The position numbers and the translations under genes were made by a program. Of a stretch of 64,000 nt of DNA, positions 34,602 to 42,985 are shown piece by piece. Positions within the stretch are counted from its first letter, which is position 1. Each line of letters opens with the position of its first letter. Source of the stretch: Methylophaga sp. UBA3192 (lineage in GTDB: Bacteria; Pseudomonadota; Gammaproteobacteria; Nitrosococcales; Methylophagaceae); contig DEXE01000004.1 of the NCBI GenBank assembly GCA_002363955.1, positions 1-64,000 of the forward strand. The letters are read 5' to 3'. The notes beneath the pieces were generated by a model. It had not been told where the DNA came from, searched no databases, and saw only the letters and a program-made list of their open reading frames with translations.

Positions 34602-35897
34602 ATGAATTCATCATCACAACAACCTGCAGACGCTCATTTCGCGACCACAACCTCATGGTTCAGAGCGGCTGCACCGTATATTCACGCCCACAGTGGCGCA
34701 ACTTTTGTCATTGCTTTTGATGGTGAAACGGTCGCAGCAGATAATTTTGATCATCTGATCCATGATCTGGCGATTCTGAATAGTCTGGATATTCGACTGG
34801 TACTGGTATTTGGTGCACGGCCTCAAATCGAAGCGCAATGTGAGAAACGCAATATTGCAGTGAAATATCATCGTGGCCTGCGGATTACGGATGATGCCAG
34901 TCTGCAGATCGCCCGTGGGGTGGTGGGGGAATTACGTATCGCTATTGAATCCAAACTTTCGTTTGGCCTGCCACACACCCCTATGGCCGATTCACGGATT
35001 CGCTGTGTCAGTGGAAATCTGGTCACCGCCCGCCCCGCTGGCATTATTGATGGTATTGATCTGGGACATACCGGTGAAGTCAGACGTATTGATGCTGAAG
35101 GTATTCAACAGCAATTGACTAATGGCAATCTGGTACTGCTACCGCCGCTGGGATATTCACTTACTGGCGAAATCTTTAATTTATCTGCCGAGGCGATTGC
35201 CACCGCAGCGGCCACGCGCTTACAAGCCGACAAACTTATATTTATTGGTCAGAGCAATGAGCAATTGCCCCGGGAAATTACGCTGCAACAGGCAAAAGAT
35301 TACGATCACCCGTCATTAAGTGCGGCTGTCAACGCCTGTAAAGCAGGTGTTTCCAGGGTACATTTGCTGGACCGTTCGATTGATGGTGCCTTGTTGCAGG
35401 AATTATTCAGCCGGGATGGTGCTGGTACGTTAATCAGTGCCACTTCGTTTGAAACCACACGTCAGGCAAATATTGAAGATGTCGGTGGCATTCTGGAATT
35501 ACTGCAACCTCTGGAACAAAGCGGAGTACTTGTCAAACGTTCTCGGGAATTACTGGAAAGGGAAATTGATCATTTCACGGTGATGGAGCGTGATGGCACG
35601 GTTGTCGCCTGTGCTGCGTTATACCCTTATCCGGAAAACAATGCAGCGGAATTGGCCTGCATGGCGATATCCACAGACTACCGTCATCAAGGCCGTGGCA
35701 AACAGTTACTGACCGTGTTGGAAAAACAGGCTAAAACGGCAGGGTGGAATACGCTTTATGTGCTGACAACTCAGACTGCACACTGGTTTATCGAACATGG
35801 CTTTCAGCCCTCTGCAATCAGTGACTTACCTATGCAAAAACAGGCGTTATATAACTATCAACGTAATTCCAGCGTATTTCGTAAGCAACTGAATTAA
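34602..35897 (+). CDS. argA: N-acetylglutamate synthase ArgA
   Basis: The first step of arginine synthesis. The 431-residue protein has an amino-acid-kinase-like N-terminal domain (residues 1-280, VLVFGARPQIE) and a GNAT acetyltransferase domain (residues about 290-431, LACMAISTDYRHQGRGKQLL). This is the classic ArgA layout. It is convergent with rppH and overlaps it by 4 bp at the 3' ends. Confidence 0.95.
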   Translation: MNSSSQQPADAHFATTTSWFRAAAPYIHAHSGATFVIAFDGETVAADNFDHLIHDLAILNSLDIRLVLVFGARPQIEAQCEKRNIAVKYHRGLRITDDASLQIARGVVGELRIAIESKLSFGLPHTPMADSRIRCVSGNLVTARPAGIIDGIDLGHTGEVRRIDAEGIQQQLTNGNLVLLPPLGYSLTGEIFNLSAEAIATAAATRLQADKLIFIGQSNEQLPREITLQQAKDYDHPSLSAAVNACKAGVSRVHLLDRSIDGALLQELFSRDGAGTLISATSFETTRQANIEDVGGILELLQPLEQSGVLVKRSRELLEREIDHFTVMERDGTVVACAALYPYPENNAAELACMAISTDYRHQGRGKQLLTVLEKQAKTAGWNTLYVLTTQTAHWFIEHGFQPSAISDLPMQKQALYNYQRNSSVFRKQLN

Positions 35898-36409
35898 CCA
35901 GCTGACGGGTCACGATTACCGGCCCGTTTACGGTATTCAGGAAATAGCAGTGGCGCAAATTCATGCAGAGCTTTTTCGTATACCCGCCGTTTGAAAAATA
36001 CAATTTCCTCGACGGGCGTCCAGTAATCTACCCAGCGCCAATCATCAAACTCGGGTTTTTCATGCAGATCCAGTCTGACATCGGCTTCATCACCGGTAAA
36101 ACGCATGAGGAACCAGCGCTGCTTCTGACCGATACACAAGGGTTTGTTGCCATACCTTAAATAACGCTTGGGCAAGCGATAACGCAACCATCCCCGGGTA
36201 GTAGCCAACAGCTCAACATGTTCACGGCCCAGACCAATTTCTTCCGTCAATTCACGGAAGGCGGCCTGCTCCGGCGTTTCATTGGTTTTAATGCCACCCT
36301 GGGGAAACTGCCATGAATCATGCTGAGCACGTTGCGCCCACAACACCTGGTTAAGGTCATTGCAGAGGATAATCCCCACATTGGCTCTGAAGCCATCTTT
36401 GTCTATCAC
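35894..36409 (-). CDS. rppH: RNA pyrophosphohydrolase RppH
   Basis: A Nudix enzyme that removes pyrophosphate from mRNA 5' ends and starts RNase E decay. The Nudix box GGIKTNETPEQAAFRELTEE is intact. The N-terminal MIDKDGFRANVGIIL and WQFPQGG segments are diagnostic. The length is 171 residues. It is divergent from the HAD phosphatase gene. Confidence 0.96.
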   Translation of the reverse strand: MIDKDGFRANVGIILCNDLNQVLWAQRAQHDSWQFPQGGIKTNETPEQAAFRELTEEIGLGREHVELLATTRGWLRYRLPKRYLRYGNKPLCIGQKQRWFLMRFTGDEADVRLDLHEKPEFDDWRWVDYWTPVEEIVFFKRRVYEKALHEFAPLLFPEYRKRAGNRDPSAG

Positions 36410-36556
36410 GGTTCAATCTCTCGCCGGGGGCAATGATAAGCACGGGCCGCCAGCATAATTATTTATAATAAGTTTAGATTAGTGAATGAGACATGAGGAT
36501 GCAACGCATTTTGTCTTACAATAGGCGCTCAATTTATCGGGACATGACCAGTTACA

Positions 36557-37213
36557 ATGGCTTTAGCAATATTTGACTTAGACAATACCTTACTCGGCGG
36601 CGACAGTGATTATTTGTGGGGGCGCTATTTGGCGGAAAATGGCATCGTCGATCCGCAGAGTTACCACGACACTAATCTGGCTTATTATCATGACTATCAG
36701 GCAGGACAGCTGGATATCAATGCCTTCCTGCAGTTTGTGTTTGAACCGCTGGCAAAAAACAGTATGCAGAACTTGCTGAGTTGGCGTGCCGAGTACCTGC
36801 AACAGAAAATCATGCCGATTATTCTGCCAAAAGGCCGCGAGTTGATTGAATACCATCGCCAGCAGGGTGATACCCTGCTGATCATTACTGCAACGAACAG
36901 TTTTTTAACCAAGCCAATAGCTGAAATATTAGGTATCGACCATCTGATTGCCACCGATCCGGAAATGGTTGATGGGCGCTATACCGGTCAGGTACAGGGT
37001 GTTCCGTCATTTCAGCATGGCAAAGTTGTCCGTTTACAACATTGGTTAACCGAACATCAGCATAACCTTGCAGGCAGTTATTTCTACAGTGATTCACACA
37101 ATGATCTGCCTTTGCTGGAGCAGGTCGAGACCCCCATCGCGGTGGATCCGGATGAAACATTGGCCGAAATTGCACGACAGCGCGACTGGAAAATTCTGAG
37201 TCTGCGTGAATAA
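36557..37213 (+). CDS. HAD-IB family phosphatase, possible histidinol-phosphatase
   Basis: A 218-residue HAD hydrolase of subfamily IB (SerB-like). Motif I is FDLDNTLLGGDSD, motif II is in LIITATNSF and motif IV is YSDSHNDLPLLE. The gene neighbours rppH, as PA0335 does in Pseudomonas aeruginosa, where the HAD protein was reported to act as histidinol-phosphate phosphatase. A role in histidine synthesis is therefore a fair inference; phosphoserine or another phosphate ester is the alternative. Confidence 0.85.
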   Translation: MALAIFDLDNTLLGGDSDYLWGRYLAENGIVDPQSYHDTNLAYYHDYQAGQLDINAFLQFVFEPLAKNSMQNLLSWRAEYLQQKIMPIILPKGRELIEYHRQQGDTLLIITATNSFLTKPIAEILGIDHLIATDPEMVDGRYTGQVQGVPSFQHGKVVRLQHWLTEHQHNLAGSYFYSDSHNDLPLLEQVETPIAVDPDETLAEIARQRDWKILSLRE

Positions 37214-37259
37214 TTGCTACAATTCGAAGTTTTAATCACTTAAATTCAGGCCGTCAATT

Positions 37260-38702
37260 ATGGAATGGGAAGTTGTTATCGGGCTAGAGATCCACGCCCA
37301 ACTTGCAACCAAAACGAAAATTTTCTCCGGAGCAGCCACTGCCTACGGTGCGGCACCGAACTCTCAGGCATGTGCTGTTGATCTTGGATTACCGGGAGTA
37401 CTGCCGGTATTGAATAAAGAAGCTGTTCGTATGGCGGTCAAATTCGGTTTAGCGGTTGATGCCGAAATTGCCGATCGTTCAGTATTTGCCCGCAAAAACT
37501 ATTTTTATCCAGACTTGCCGAAAGGCTACCAAATCAGTCAGTTTGAATTGCCAATCGTTGGCAAAGGCCAAATCACCATCGAAATGGAAGACGGCAGTGA
37601 GAGAATTATTGGCATCACCCGTGCCCATCTTGAAGAAGATGCCGGGAAATCCTTGCATGAAGATTTTCACGGTCAAACCGGGATCGATCTGAACCGCGCT
37701 GGGACGCCTTTACTGGAAATCGTTTCCGAACCCGATATGCGCAGCGCTAAAGAAGCTGTTGCTTATATGAAAAAAATCCACTCTTTGGTACGTTATCTGG
37801 AAATATGTGATGGCAATATGCAGGAAGGCTCATTCCGCTGTGATGCCAACGTTTCCGTACGTCCCAAAGGTCAGGAAAAATTCGGTACCCGGGCTGAACT
37901 GAAAAATATCAACTCATTCCGTAATGTCGAACGTGCCATCAATATTGAAGTTGAAAGACAGATTGATGTGATTGAATCCGGCGGCGCAGTGGTTCAGGAA
38001 ACCCGTCTGTATGATGCGGATAAAAATGAAACCCGCTCCATGCGGAGCAAGGAAGAAGCCAATGATTACCGTTACTTCCCGGATCCTGACTTATTGCCTT
38101 TGGTTTTAGATGAAGGCTTGATTGAACAGGTTCGTGCCACTTTACCGGAATTGCCCAACGAGAAACGCGATCGTTTTGTAAGTGAAATGGGCTTATCAAG
38201 ATATGATGCGAGCGTACTGACCAGCAGCCGTGAACTGGCTGATTATTATGAAGCCGTGCTTGTCGCGACAGGCAATAAAGATCCCAAACAATGTGCCAAC
38301 TGGGTCATCGGGGATCTCTCCGGCGCATTGAATAAAGCGGGTCTCGACATCACTGAATCTCCGGTCTCTGCAGCCCAACTGGGCAGCGTATTACTTCGCA
38401 TTCAGGACAATACTATCTCCGGTAAAATCGCCAAGCAGGTGTTTGAAGCCATCTGGAATGGTAAAGGCGCTGATGCCGATGCCGTGATTGAAGCTCAAGG
38501 TCTTAAGCAAGTCACCGATACCGGTGCCATCGAAGCAATGATTGATGAAGTGATTGCCGCTAATCCCGATCAATTACAGCAATATCGTGATGGTAAAGAA
38601 CAGGTATTCGGCTTTTTTGTGGGACAGGTTATGAAAGCCTCAAAAGGCAAAGCCAATCCAGGACAGGTCAACGATATCCTTAAACAGAAACTGGCTGGTT
38701 AA
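37260..38702 (+). CDS. gatB: Asp-tRNA(Asn)/Glu-tRNA(Gln) amidotransferase subunit B
   Basis: Subunit B phosphorylates and amidates misacylated tRNA together with GatA and GatC. The 480-residue protein starts EWEVVIGLEIHAQL and has the signature DLNRAGTPLLEIVSEPD, a CxxC-type zinc region and the YqeY-like C-terminal domain. gatC and gatA are absent from the window, so the genes are either split or gatCA lies elsewhere. A terminator follows. Confidence 0.97.
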   Translation: MEWEVVIGLEIHAQLATKTKIFSGAATAYGAAPNSQACAVDLGLPGVLPVLNKEAVRMAVKFGLAVDAEIADRSVFARKNYFYPDLPKGYQISQFELPIVGKGQITIEMEDGSERIIGITRAHLEEDAGKSLHEDFHGQTGIDLNRAGTPLLEIVSEPDMRSAKEAVAYMKKIHSLVRYLEICDGNMQEGSFRCDANVSVRPKGQEKFGTRAELKNINSFRNVERAINIEVERQIDVIESGGAVVQETRLYDADKNETRSMRSKEEANDYRYFPDPDLLPLVLDEGLIEQVRATLPELPNEKRDRFVSEMGLSRYDASVLTSSRELADYYEAVLVATGNKDPKQCANWVIGDLSGALNKAGLDITESPVSAAQLGSVLLRIQDNTISGKIAKQVFEAIWNGKGADADAVIEAQGLKQVTDTGAIEAMIDEVIAANPDQLQQYRDGKEQVFGFFVGQVMKASKGKANPGQVNDILKQKLAG

Positions 38703-38719
38703 AAACTTTTTTTTACTCG

Positions 38720-38757
38720 AAAGCCCTGACGCGGAATAGGCGCTCAGGGCTTTTTTA
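38720..38757 (+). terminator. Terminator after gatB
   Basis: AAGCCCTGA pairs with TCAGGGCTT around a GC-containing loop, followed by a T-run at 38751-38756. Confidence 0.85.
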
Positions 38758-38869
38758 TGCGCCAGATTTGTGCAAATCAGTTCACATTTTGAATCAAGCT
38801 ACTCCCAGTATCAGACAATCTGATGTAGTATCGGCTGATGTTTTTTGAACACATAGAACAAGGATGCTA

Positions 38870-38911
38870 ATGATTCATTTAAATTTCAGGATGTTGGGTT
38901 TAATAAAATGA
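38870..38911 (+). CDS. Short leader ORF before the FIST gene (13 codons)
   Basis: A candidate only. It starts with ATG five bases after the ribosome site AAGGA at 38860-38864 and encodes MIHLNFRMLGLIK. Its TGA overlaps the FIST ATG as ATGA. The FIST gene has no good ribosome site of its own: the nearest AGGA is about 16 bases away. Coupled re-initiation is therefore suggested. Confidence 0.4.
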   Translation: MIHLNFRMLGLIK

Positions 38912-40050
38912 AGTTTGTACAGGAACATTTACCTACCAAAAGCGGTTTTAACAAACTCTCATCTGCATCGACATTGAGTGAAGCAAATTGGGTTTTGGTT
39001 TTCGGCTCCGTTAATCGTTTCAGCGAACGCAATTTTGCCAGCCAGTTACAGAAACGCTACCCCAATGCCCAAATTATCGGTTGCACCACTTCCGGTGAAA
39101 TTACCGGAGATGGCGTGTTTGATGACAGCGTACATATTACCGCCATGCAGTGGCAGCGCAGCCAGCTTCGCTTCATCTGCAAACCCGTCAACAGCATGGA
39201 GCAATCACATGCTTTAGGTGCCCAAATCGCCAATGAATTAGTCGCTCCGGATTTAAAAGGTGTATTTGTTCTCAGCGATGGCCTTAATGTTAACGGTTCA
39301 GAACTGGTTGAAGGTCTGCAGGAAGTATTGCCCAACACTCCTATTACCGGCGGTCTGGCTGGCGATGATGCCAAATTTAGCAAGACTCTGTTACTGAATA
39401 ATGATCAAATCCAGGATCGCATTGTCATTGCTGTAGGAATTTATGGCAAAGACGCTATTGTGACCAGTGGCGCATTAGGTGGCTGGAAACCTTACGGCCC
39501 GCCAAGACGTATCACCAAGGCCATTAAAAATGTGGTCTATGAAATGGATAACAAACCAGCCTTACCGCTTTATAAAATGTATATCGGCTACTATGCCAGC
39601 GAACTGCCTTCTTCGGGTCTTAATTTTCCGTTCGCCATCATGGATGACAAAAACGTTAATGTCATAAGAACCTTGCTGTCGATTAACGAAAAAGAAAACA
39701 GTATGACCTTTGCCGGCAATATTGCTGAAGGGTCAACCGTACGTTTTCTGAAATCCGATCATGATCAGCTGGTCGCCGGAGCCAGCGAAGCGGCCCGGCA
39801 AATCTTATTGAAAAAAGTGGATATTAACGATAAAGCGCTGGCCATCTGCGTCAGCTGTGTAGGTCGTAAACTGGTGATGGAAGATCAGGTTTCAGACGAA
39901 GTGTATGCGGTTCAGCGTCTGCTGGGCATGCAAACCGGCATTACCGGTTTTTACTCAAATGGTGAAATCTGTTCCGGAGAAGACGATAGCCATAGCCTGT
40001 TGCACAACCAGACCATGACTATCGCCTATTTAAGTGAGCATAACGCCTGA
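38908..40050 (+). CDS. FIST-domain sensory protein
   Basis: A 380-residue cytoplasmic protein with FIST N (residues about 25-215, IIGCTTSGEITGDG ... TPITGGLAGDD) and FIST C (about 220-375, YKMYIGYYASELPSSG and FYSNGEICSGEDD). The domain binds small ligands. NosP members of this family bind haem and sense nitric oxide. No kinase or cyclase is adjacent, so its output partner is unknown. The tail is 1 bp from the convergent gshA. Confidence 0.88.
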   Translation: MKFVQEHLPTKSGFNKLSSASTLSEANWVLVFGSVNRFSERNFASQLQKRYPNAQIIGCTTSGEITGDGVFDDSVHITAMQWQRSQLRFICKPVNSMEQSHALGAQIANELVAPDLKGVFVLSDGLNVNGSELVEGLQEVLPNTPITGGLAGDDAKFSKTLLLNNDQIQDRIVIAVGIYGKDAIVTSGALGGWKPYGPPRRITKAIKNVVYEMDNKPALPLYKMYIGYYASELPSSGLNFPFAIMDDKNVNVIRTLLSINEKENSMTFAGNIAEGSTVRFLKSDHDQLVAGASEAARQILLKKVDINDKALAICVSCVGRKLVMEDQVSDEVYAVQRLLGMQTGITGFYSNGEICSGEDDSHSLLHNQTMTIAYLSEHNA

Positions 40051-40051
40051 A

Positions 40052-41326
40052 TTATGCCAGTTCTCTTGCAGCGGCTAGCAACGCTAGTCGCGCAATAACC
40101 CCATAGGCATAAAAGCGATTCGGTTCAGCATCCGGCTTATCAAATTTGTCCGGTGTAATACAGGACTGGGCAAACGCCAGGGGCTCGAAGTGCATTCCCG
40201 GCGCATTAAGATTTTCATCAATGCCACGGCCTGTATGCACACGATAAAAGCCACCGATAACAAAATGGTCCATCATATATATCACCGGCTCAGCCACAGC
40301 CTCCTCCTCACCGAGAGTTTCGAAGGTATACACACCTTCCTGAACCAATACATTATCAACGACCAGACCTTCTTTGGCCGAAGACATTTTAGTGCGTTGC
40401 TTGCGATTCAGGTTCAATAACTCATCAGCACTTTTCACCATCATAATACCCATGCCATAGGTGCCTGAATCTGCTTTCACTACCACAAACGGTTCACGAT
40501 CAATGCCATACTGATTGTATTTATTCTGAATCGCCGTTAACAAGGTGTTCACATTACGTGCCAGACACTCCATGCCGCTGCGTTCCATAAAATTGACTTC
40601 ACCACATTGCAATGTAAGTGGCGATACCAGCCAAGGATCTATCCCAATTTGCTCAGCAAAAGCATGAGCAACCATCGAATAGTGGGTAAAGTGATCCGAC
40701 TTCTTCCGAGTGGCCCACCCGGCTTTTAGTGGAGGCGCAAGTTGCTGCTCAACACCTTCCAGGATGGCTGGACGCCCACTTGACATATCATTATTGAGTA
40801 ACACCAGACAAGGCGAAAAATCCCCTATCGCAACGCGATTTCCCTGTCTTTCCAAAGGTGAAATTTCACAGGTTTTCCCAGAGGGCAATTCGACCTGTAT
40901 AGCCTCACTGATATCGTCACGCAAGCTGGCAATGCGCGCCTCCAGGCCGGCTTTTTCAAAAATATCTCTTAAGGTTTCCACGCTTTCCAGATAAAACAGG
41001 TTACGCGTGTGATTTTCCGCAATGATTAATACCCGACGGGCTTTCGGACAAAGTCGTTCAACCGCCGCCTGCGCAGCTTGCACACATAGCGGCATAAATG
41101 CCGGGTTAAGATTGTTAAAACCTGCCGGAAACAGATTCGTGTCTACCGGTGCAAGTTTAAATCCCGAGTTTCGCAAATCAACCGATGCATAGAACGGTGC
41201 GGGAGTTTTAAGCCATTGCTCACGTAACCAGCATTCCACATCAGCCTGACGCTCAAGTAAATGTGATTCCAATTCCAGTAAAGGCCCATTCAGGGCAGTA
41301 ATGAGATGCGGTACAGCTGAAGTCAT
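40052..41326 (-). CDS. gshA: Glutamate--cysteine ligase, Acidithiobacillus-type GshA
   Basis: Makes gamma-glutamylcysteine, the first step of glutathione synthesis. The 424-residue protein belongs to the proteobacterial ATP-grasp-like group first described in Acidithiobacillus, not the E. coli GshA group: APVDTNLFPAGFNNLNP, VVKADSGTYGMGIMMV and MMDHFVIGGFYRVHTGRG. It is divergent from the pil operon. gshB, often between gshA and pilG in related genomes, is not here. Glutathione would serve general redox needs and possibly formaldehyde handling. Confidence 0.88.
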   Translation of the reverse strand: MTSAVPHLITALNGPLLELESHLLERQADVECWLREQWLKTPAPFYASVDLRNSGFKLAPVDTNLFPAGFNNLNPAFMPLCVQAAQAAVERLCPKARRVLIIAENHTRNLFYLESVETLRDIFEKAGLEARIASLRDDISEAIQVELPSGKTCEISPLERQGNRVAIGDFSPCLVLLNNDMSSGRPAILEGVEQQLAPPLKAGWATRKKSDHFTHYSMVAHAFAEQIGIDPWLVSPLTLQCGEVNFMERSGMECLARNVNTLLTAIQNKYNQYGIDREPFVVVKADSGTYGMGIMMVKSADELLNLNRKQRTKMSSAKEGLVVDNVLVQEGVYTFETLGEEEAVAEPVIYMMDHFVIGGFYRVHTGRGIDENLNAPGMHFEPLAFAQSCITPDKFDKPDAEPNRFYAYGVIARLALLAAARELA

Positions 41327-41371
41327 GATGAACTCTCTGAGTCAATAAAAATAAGGCTGGCTGAATTAGGG

Positions 41372-41444
41372 CTGTTTATCTTTTATCACCGTCACTGCTG
41401 CAAGCGATTTTCCCGCCCTTCCAGGGACAACAAAAGATAAACAG
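41372..41444. repeat. Perfect 13-bp inverted repeat upstream of pilG
   Basis: CTGTTTATCTTTT at 41372-41384 is exactly complementary to AAAAGATAAACAG at 41432-41444, with 47 bp between. It lies just upstream of gshA (minus strand) and about 180 bp upstream of pilG. It is either a pair of regulator sites or a hairpin in the gshA leader. Confidence 0.6.
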
Positions 41445-41462
41445 ACCGTATTTACTGTGATA

Positions 41463-41478
41463 TGGGACACAGATTGCA
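41463..41478 (+). promoter_or_regulatory. Possible sigma-54 promoter for the pil-chp operon
   Basis: TGGGACAC-AGA-TTGCA matches TGGCACG-N4-TTGCA at ten of twelve fixed positions, with the required GG and GC pairs separated by exactly ten bases. It lies about 145 bp upstream of pilG. Chance matches of this quality occur. Confidence 0.35.
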
Positions 41479-41623
41479 ATTTTCAAGTCATACATACTCT
41501 GCCATGCGTTTAGAAATGAAGGAATAACAGACCTTAACATCGAAAGTAGTCACTAGCCTGACGATCAAAAATGGGTTATCTTCAGGGTTGATTTTAATCG
41601 AATGTATCAGGCTGTAGGTAAAA

Positions 41624-42037
41624 ATGACTGTGAGTGAGACTTTATCAGAATTTTCAGGCCTTAAGGTGATGGTCATTGACGACAGTAAAACGATTCGCCG
41701 TAGCGCTGAATCCCTGCTGCAGAAAGCAGGTTGTGAAGTTCTCACTGCGGATAATGGTTTTGAGGCTTTGCCAATAATCAGTGGTCAGCATCCCGATATC
41801 ATATTTATCGATATCATGATGCCTCGCCTGGACGGTTATCAAACCTGCGCCCTGGTGAAAAACAACCCAAAATATCGGGATATCCCGGTAGTCATGCTAT
41901 CCAGCAAGGATGGACTGTTTGACCGTGCAAAAGGGCGGGTTGTCGGTGCAGAACAATATCTGACAAAACCATTTACCCGCGAAGACTTACTTGATGCAAT
42001 ACGGACGCATTTGCTTAACAAAAACAAGGACGCTTAG
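41624..42037 (+). CDS. pilG: Twitching motility response regulator PilG
   Basis: A single-domain receiver of 137 residues with phosphoacceptor D63 (IIFIDIMMPRLDG), acidic pair at 19-20 and lysine in LTKPFTRED. In the Pil-Chp system it promotes pilus extension and cAMP synthesis. It is first of six same-strand genes. The N-terminal SETLSEFSGLKVMVIDDSKTIRRS is typical of PilG. Confidence 0.93.
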   Translation: MTVSETLSEFSGLKVMVIDDSKTIRRSAESLLQKAGCEVLTADNGFEALPIISGQHPDIIFIDIMMPRLDGYQTCALVKNNPKYRDIPVVMLSSKDGLFDRAKGRVVGAEQYLTKPFTREDLLDAIRTHLLNKNKDA

Positions 42038-42044
42038 GTTTTAT

Positions 42045-42416
42045 ATGGCTTTAATTTTAATAGCCGATGACTCGCCAACAGAAGTATATGTATTACAGAA
42101 AATGTTGGAAAAAAACGGTCACCAGGTGATCGTGGCAACAGATGGCGAGCAGGCAGTTGCAATGGCGCAATCCCAGTTACCTCAGCTAATACTGATGGAT
42201 GTGGTAATGCCCGGTTTAAATGGTTTTCAGGCGACTCGCCGATTGACTAAAGACAGCGCTACGGCACATATTCCGATTGTGATCGTTTCATCCAAACACC
42301 AGGAAACTGATCGCATGTGGGGTATGCGACAAGGTGCACGTGGCTATCTTGGCAAACCCGTTGCAGAGGAAGATCTGATATTGCAAATCAATGAATTGGT
42401 AGAAGTGTCAGTATGA
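42045..42416 (+). CDS. pilH: Twitching motility response regulator PilH
   Basis: A second single receiver, 123 residues, with phosphoacceptor D52 (LILMDVVMPGLNG), the acidic pair D8/D9 and lysine in YLGKPVAEED. PilH acts as a phosphate sink or for retraction in Pseudomonas. The start MALILIADDSPTE fits the family; an upstream in-frame ATG overlaps pilG. It overlaps pilI by 4 bp. Confidence 0.93.
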   Translation: MALILIADDSPTEVYVLQKMLEKNGHQVIVATDGEQAVAMAQSQLPQLILMDVVMPGLNGFQATRRLTKDSATAHIPIVIVSSKHQETDRMWGMRQGARGYLGKPVAEEDLILQINELVEVSV

Positions 42417-42961
42417 CCACAATGGACAATCCAAAAGATATTATTGCTACTCTCAAGGATATCGAACGACGCAGCCAGCAACGTATTGCGGGCTTGTCCC
42501 AGCAAGATAATATGGAGGGCGCCTGGACAGCCATTGGCTTTCGGCTGGATAATCTTCACCTGCTTATCCCGCTTGGCCAATCCCGTGAAGTGTTTCCACT
42601 GCCGCATCAAATCACCCCAGTTCCCAAATCTCAACCCTGGGTTGCCGGCATAACCAGTCTGCGCGGTGATCTTCTACCGTTAATTGATTTGAATTTATTT
42701 TTGCACGGTACCAGCCCTCCTGCAGATAAGCGCACGCGCGTTATTGTTTTGAACCACCCTGAGTTTTTCACTGGTCTGATCGTTGATGAAGTCTTCGGTC
42801 TGAAGCATTTTCAACGTCAACCGGAACCGGCAGATGCAAGCCAGCACTTGCATCTGAAACCATATTTGCAGGGTCGACTTTATCAGCAAGATACCTACTG
42901 GCATGTTTTCAGCCTGCTTAAGCTTGCGGAAGACCCCAGATTTTTGAATGCAGCCGCTTAA
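42413..42961 (+). CDS. pilI: CheW-like adaptor PilI
   Basis: Couples PilJ to the kinase ChpA. The 182-residue CheW-fold protein contains VPKSQPWVAGITSLRGDLLPLIDL, the family core, and RVIVLNHPEFFTGLIVDEVFGL. Its ATG overlaps the pilH stop (ATGA). Confidence 0.92.
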   Translation: MTTMDNPKDIIATLKDIERRSQQRIAGLSQQDNMEGAWTAIGFRLDNLHLLIPLGQSREVFPLPHQITPVPKSQPWVAGITSLRGDLLPLIDLNLFLHGTSPPADKRTRVIVLNHPEFFTGLIVDEVFGLKHFQRQPEPADASQHLHLKPYLQGRLYQQDTYWHVFSLLKLAEDPRFLNAAA

Positions 42962-42985
42962 CGATTCTATTTCAGGACACGCCCT

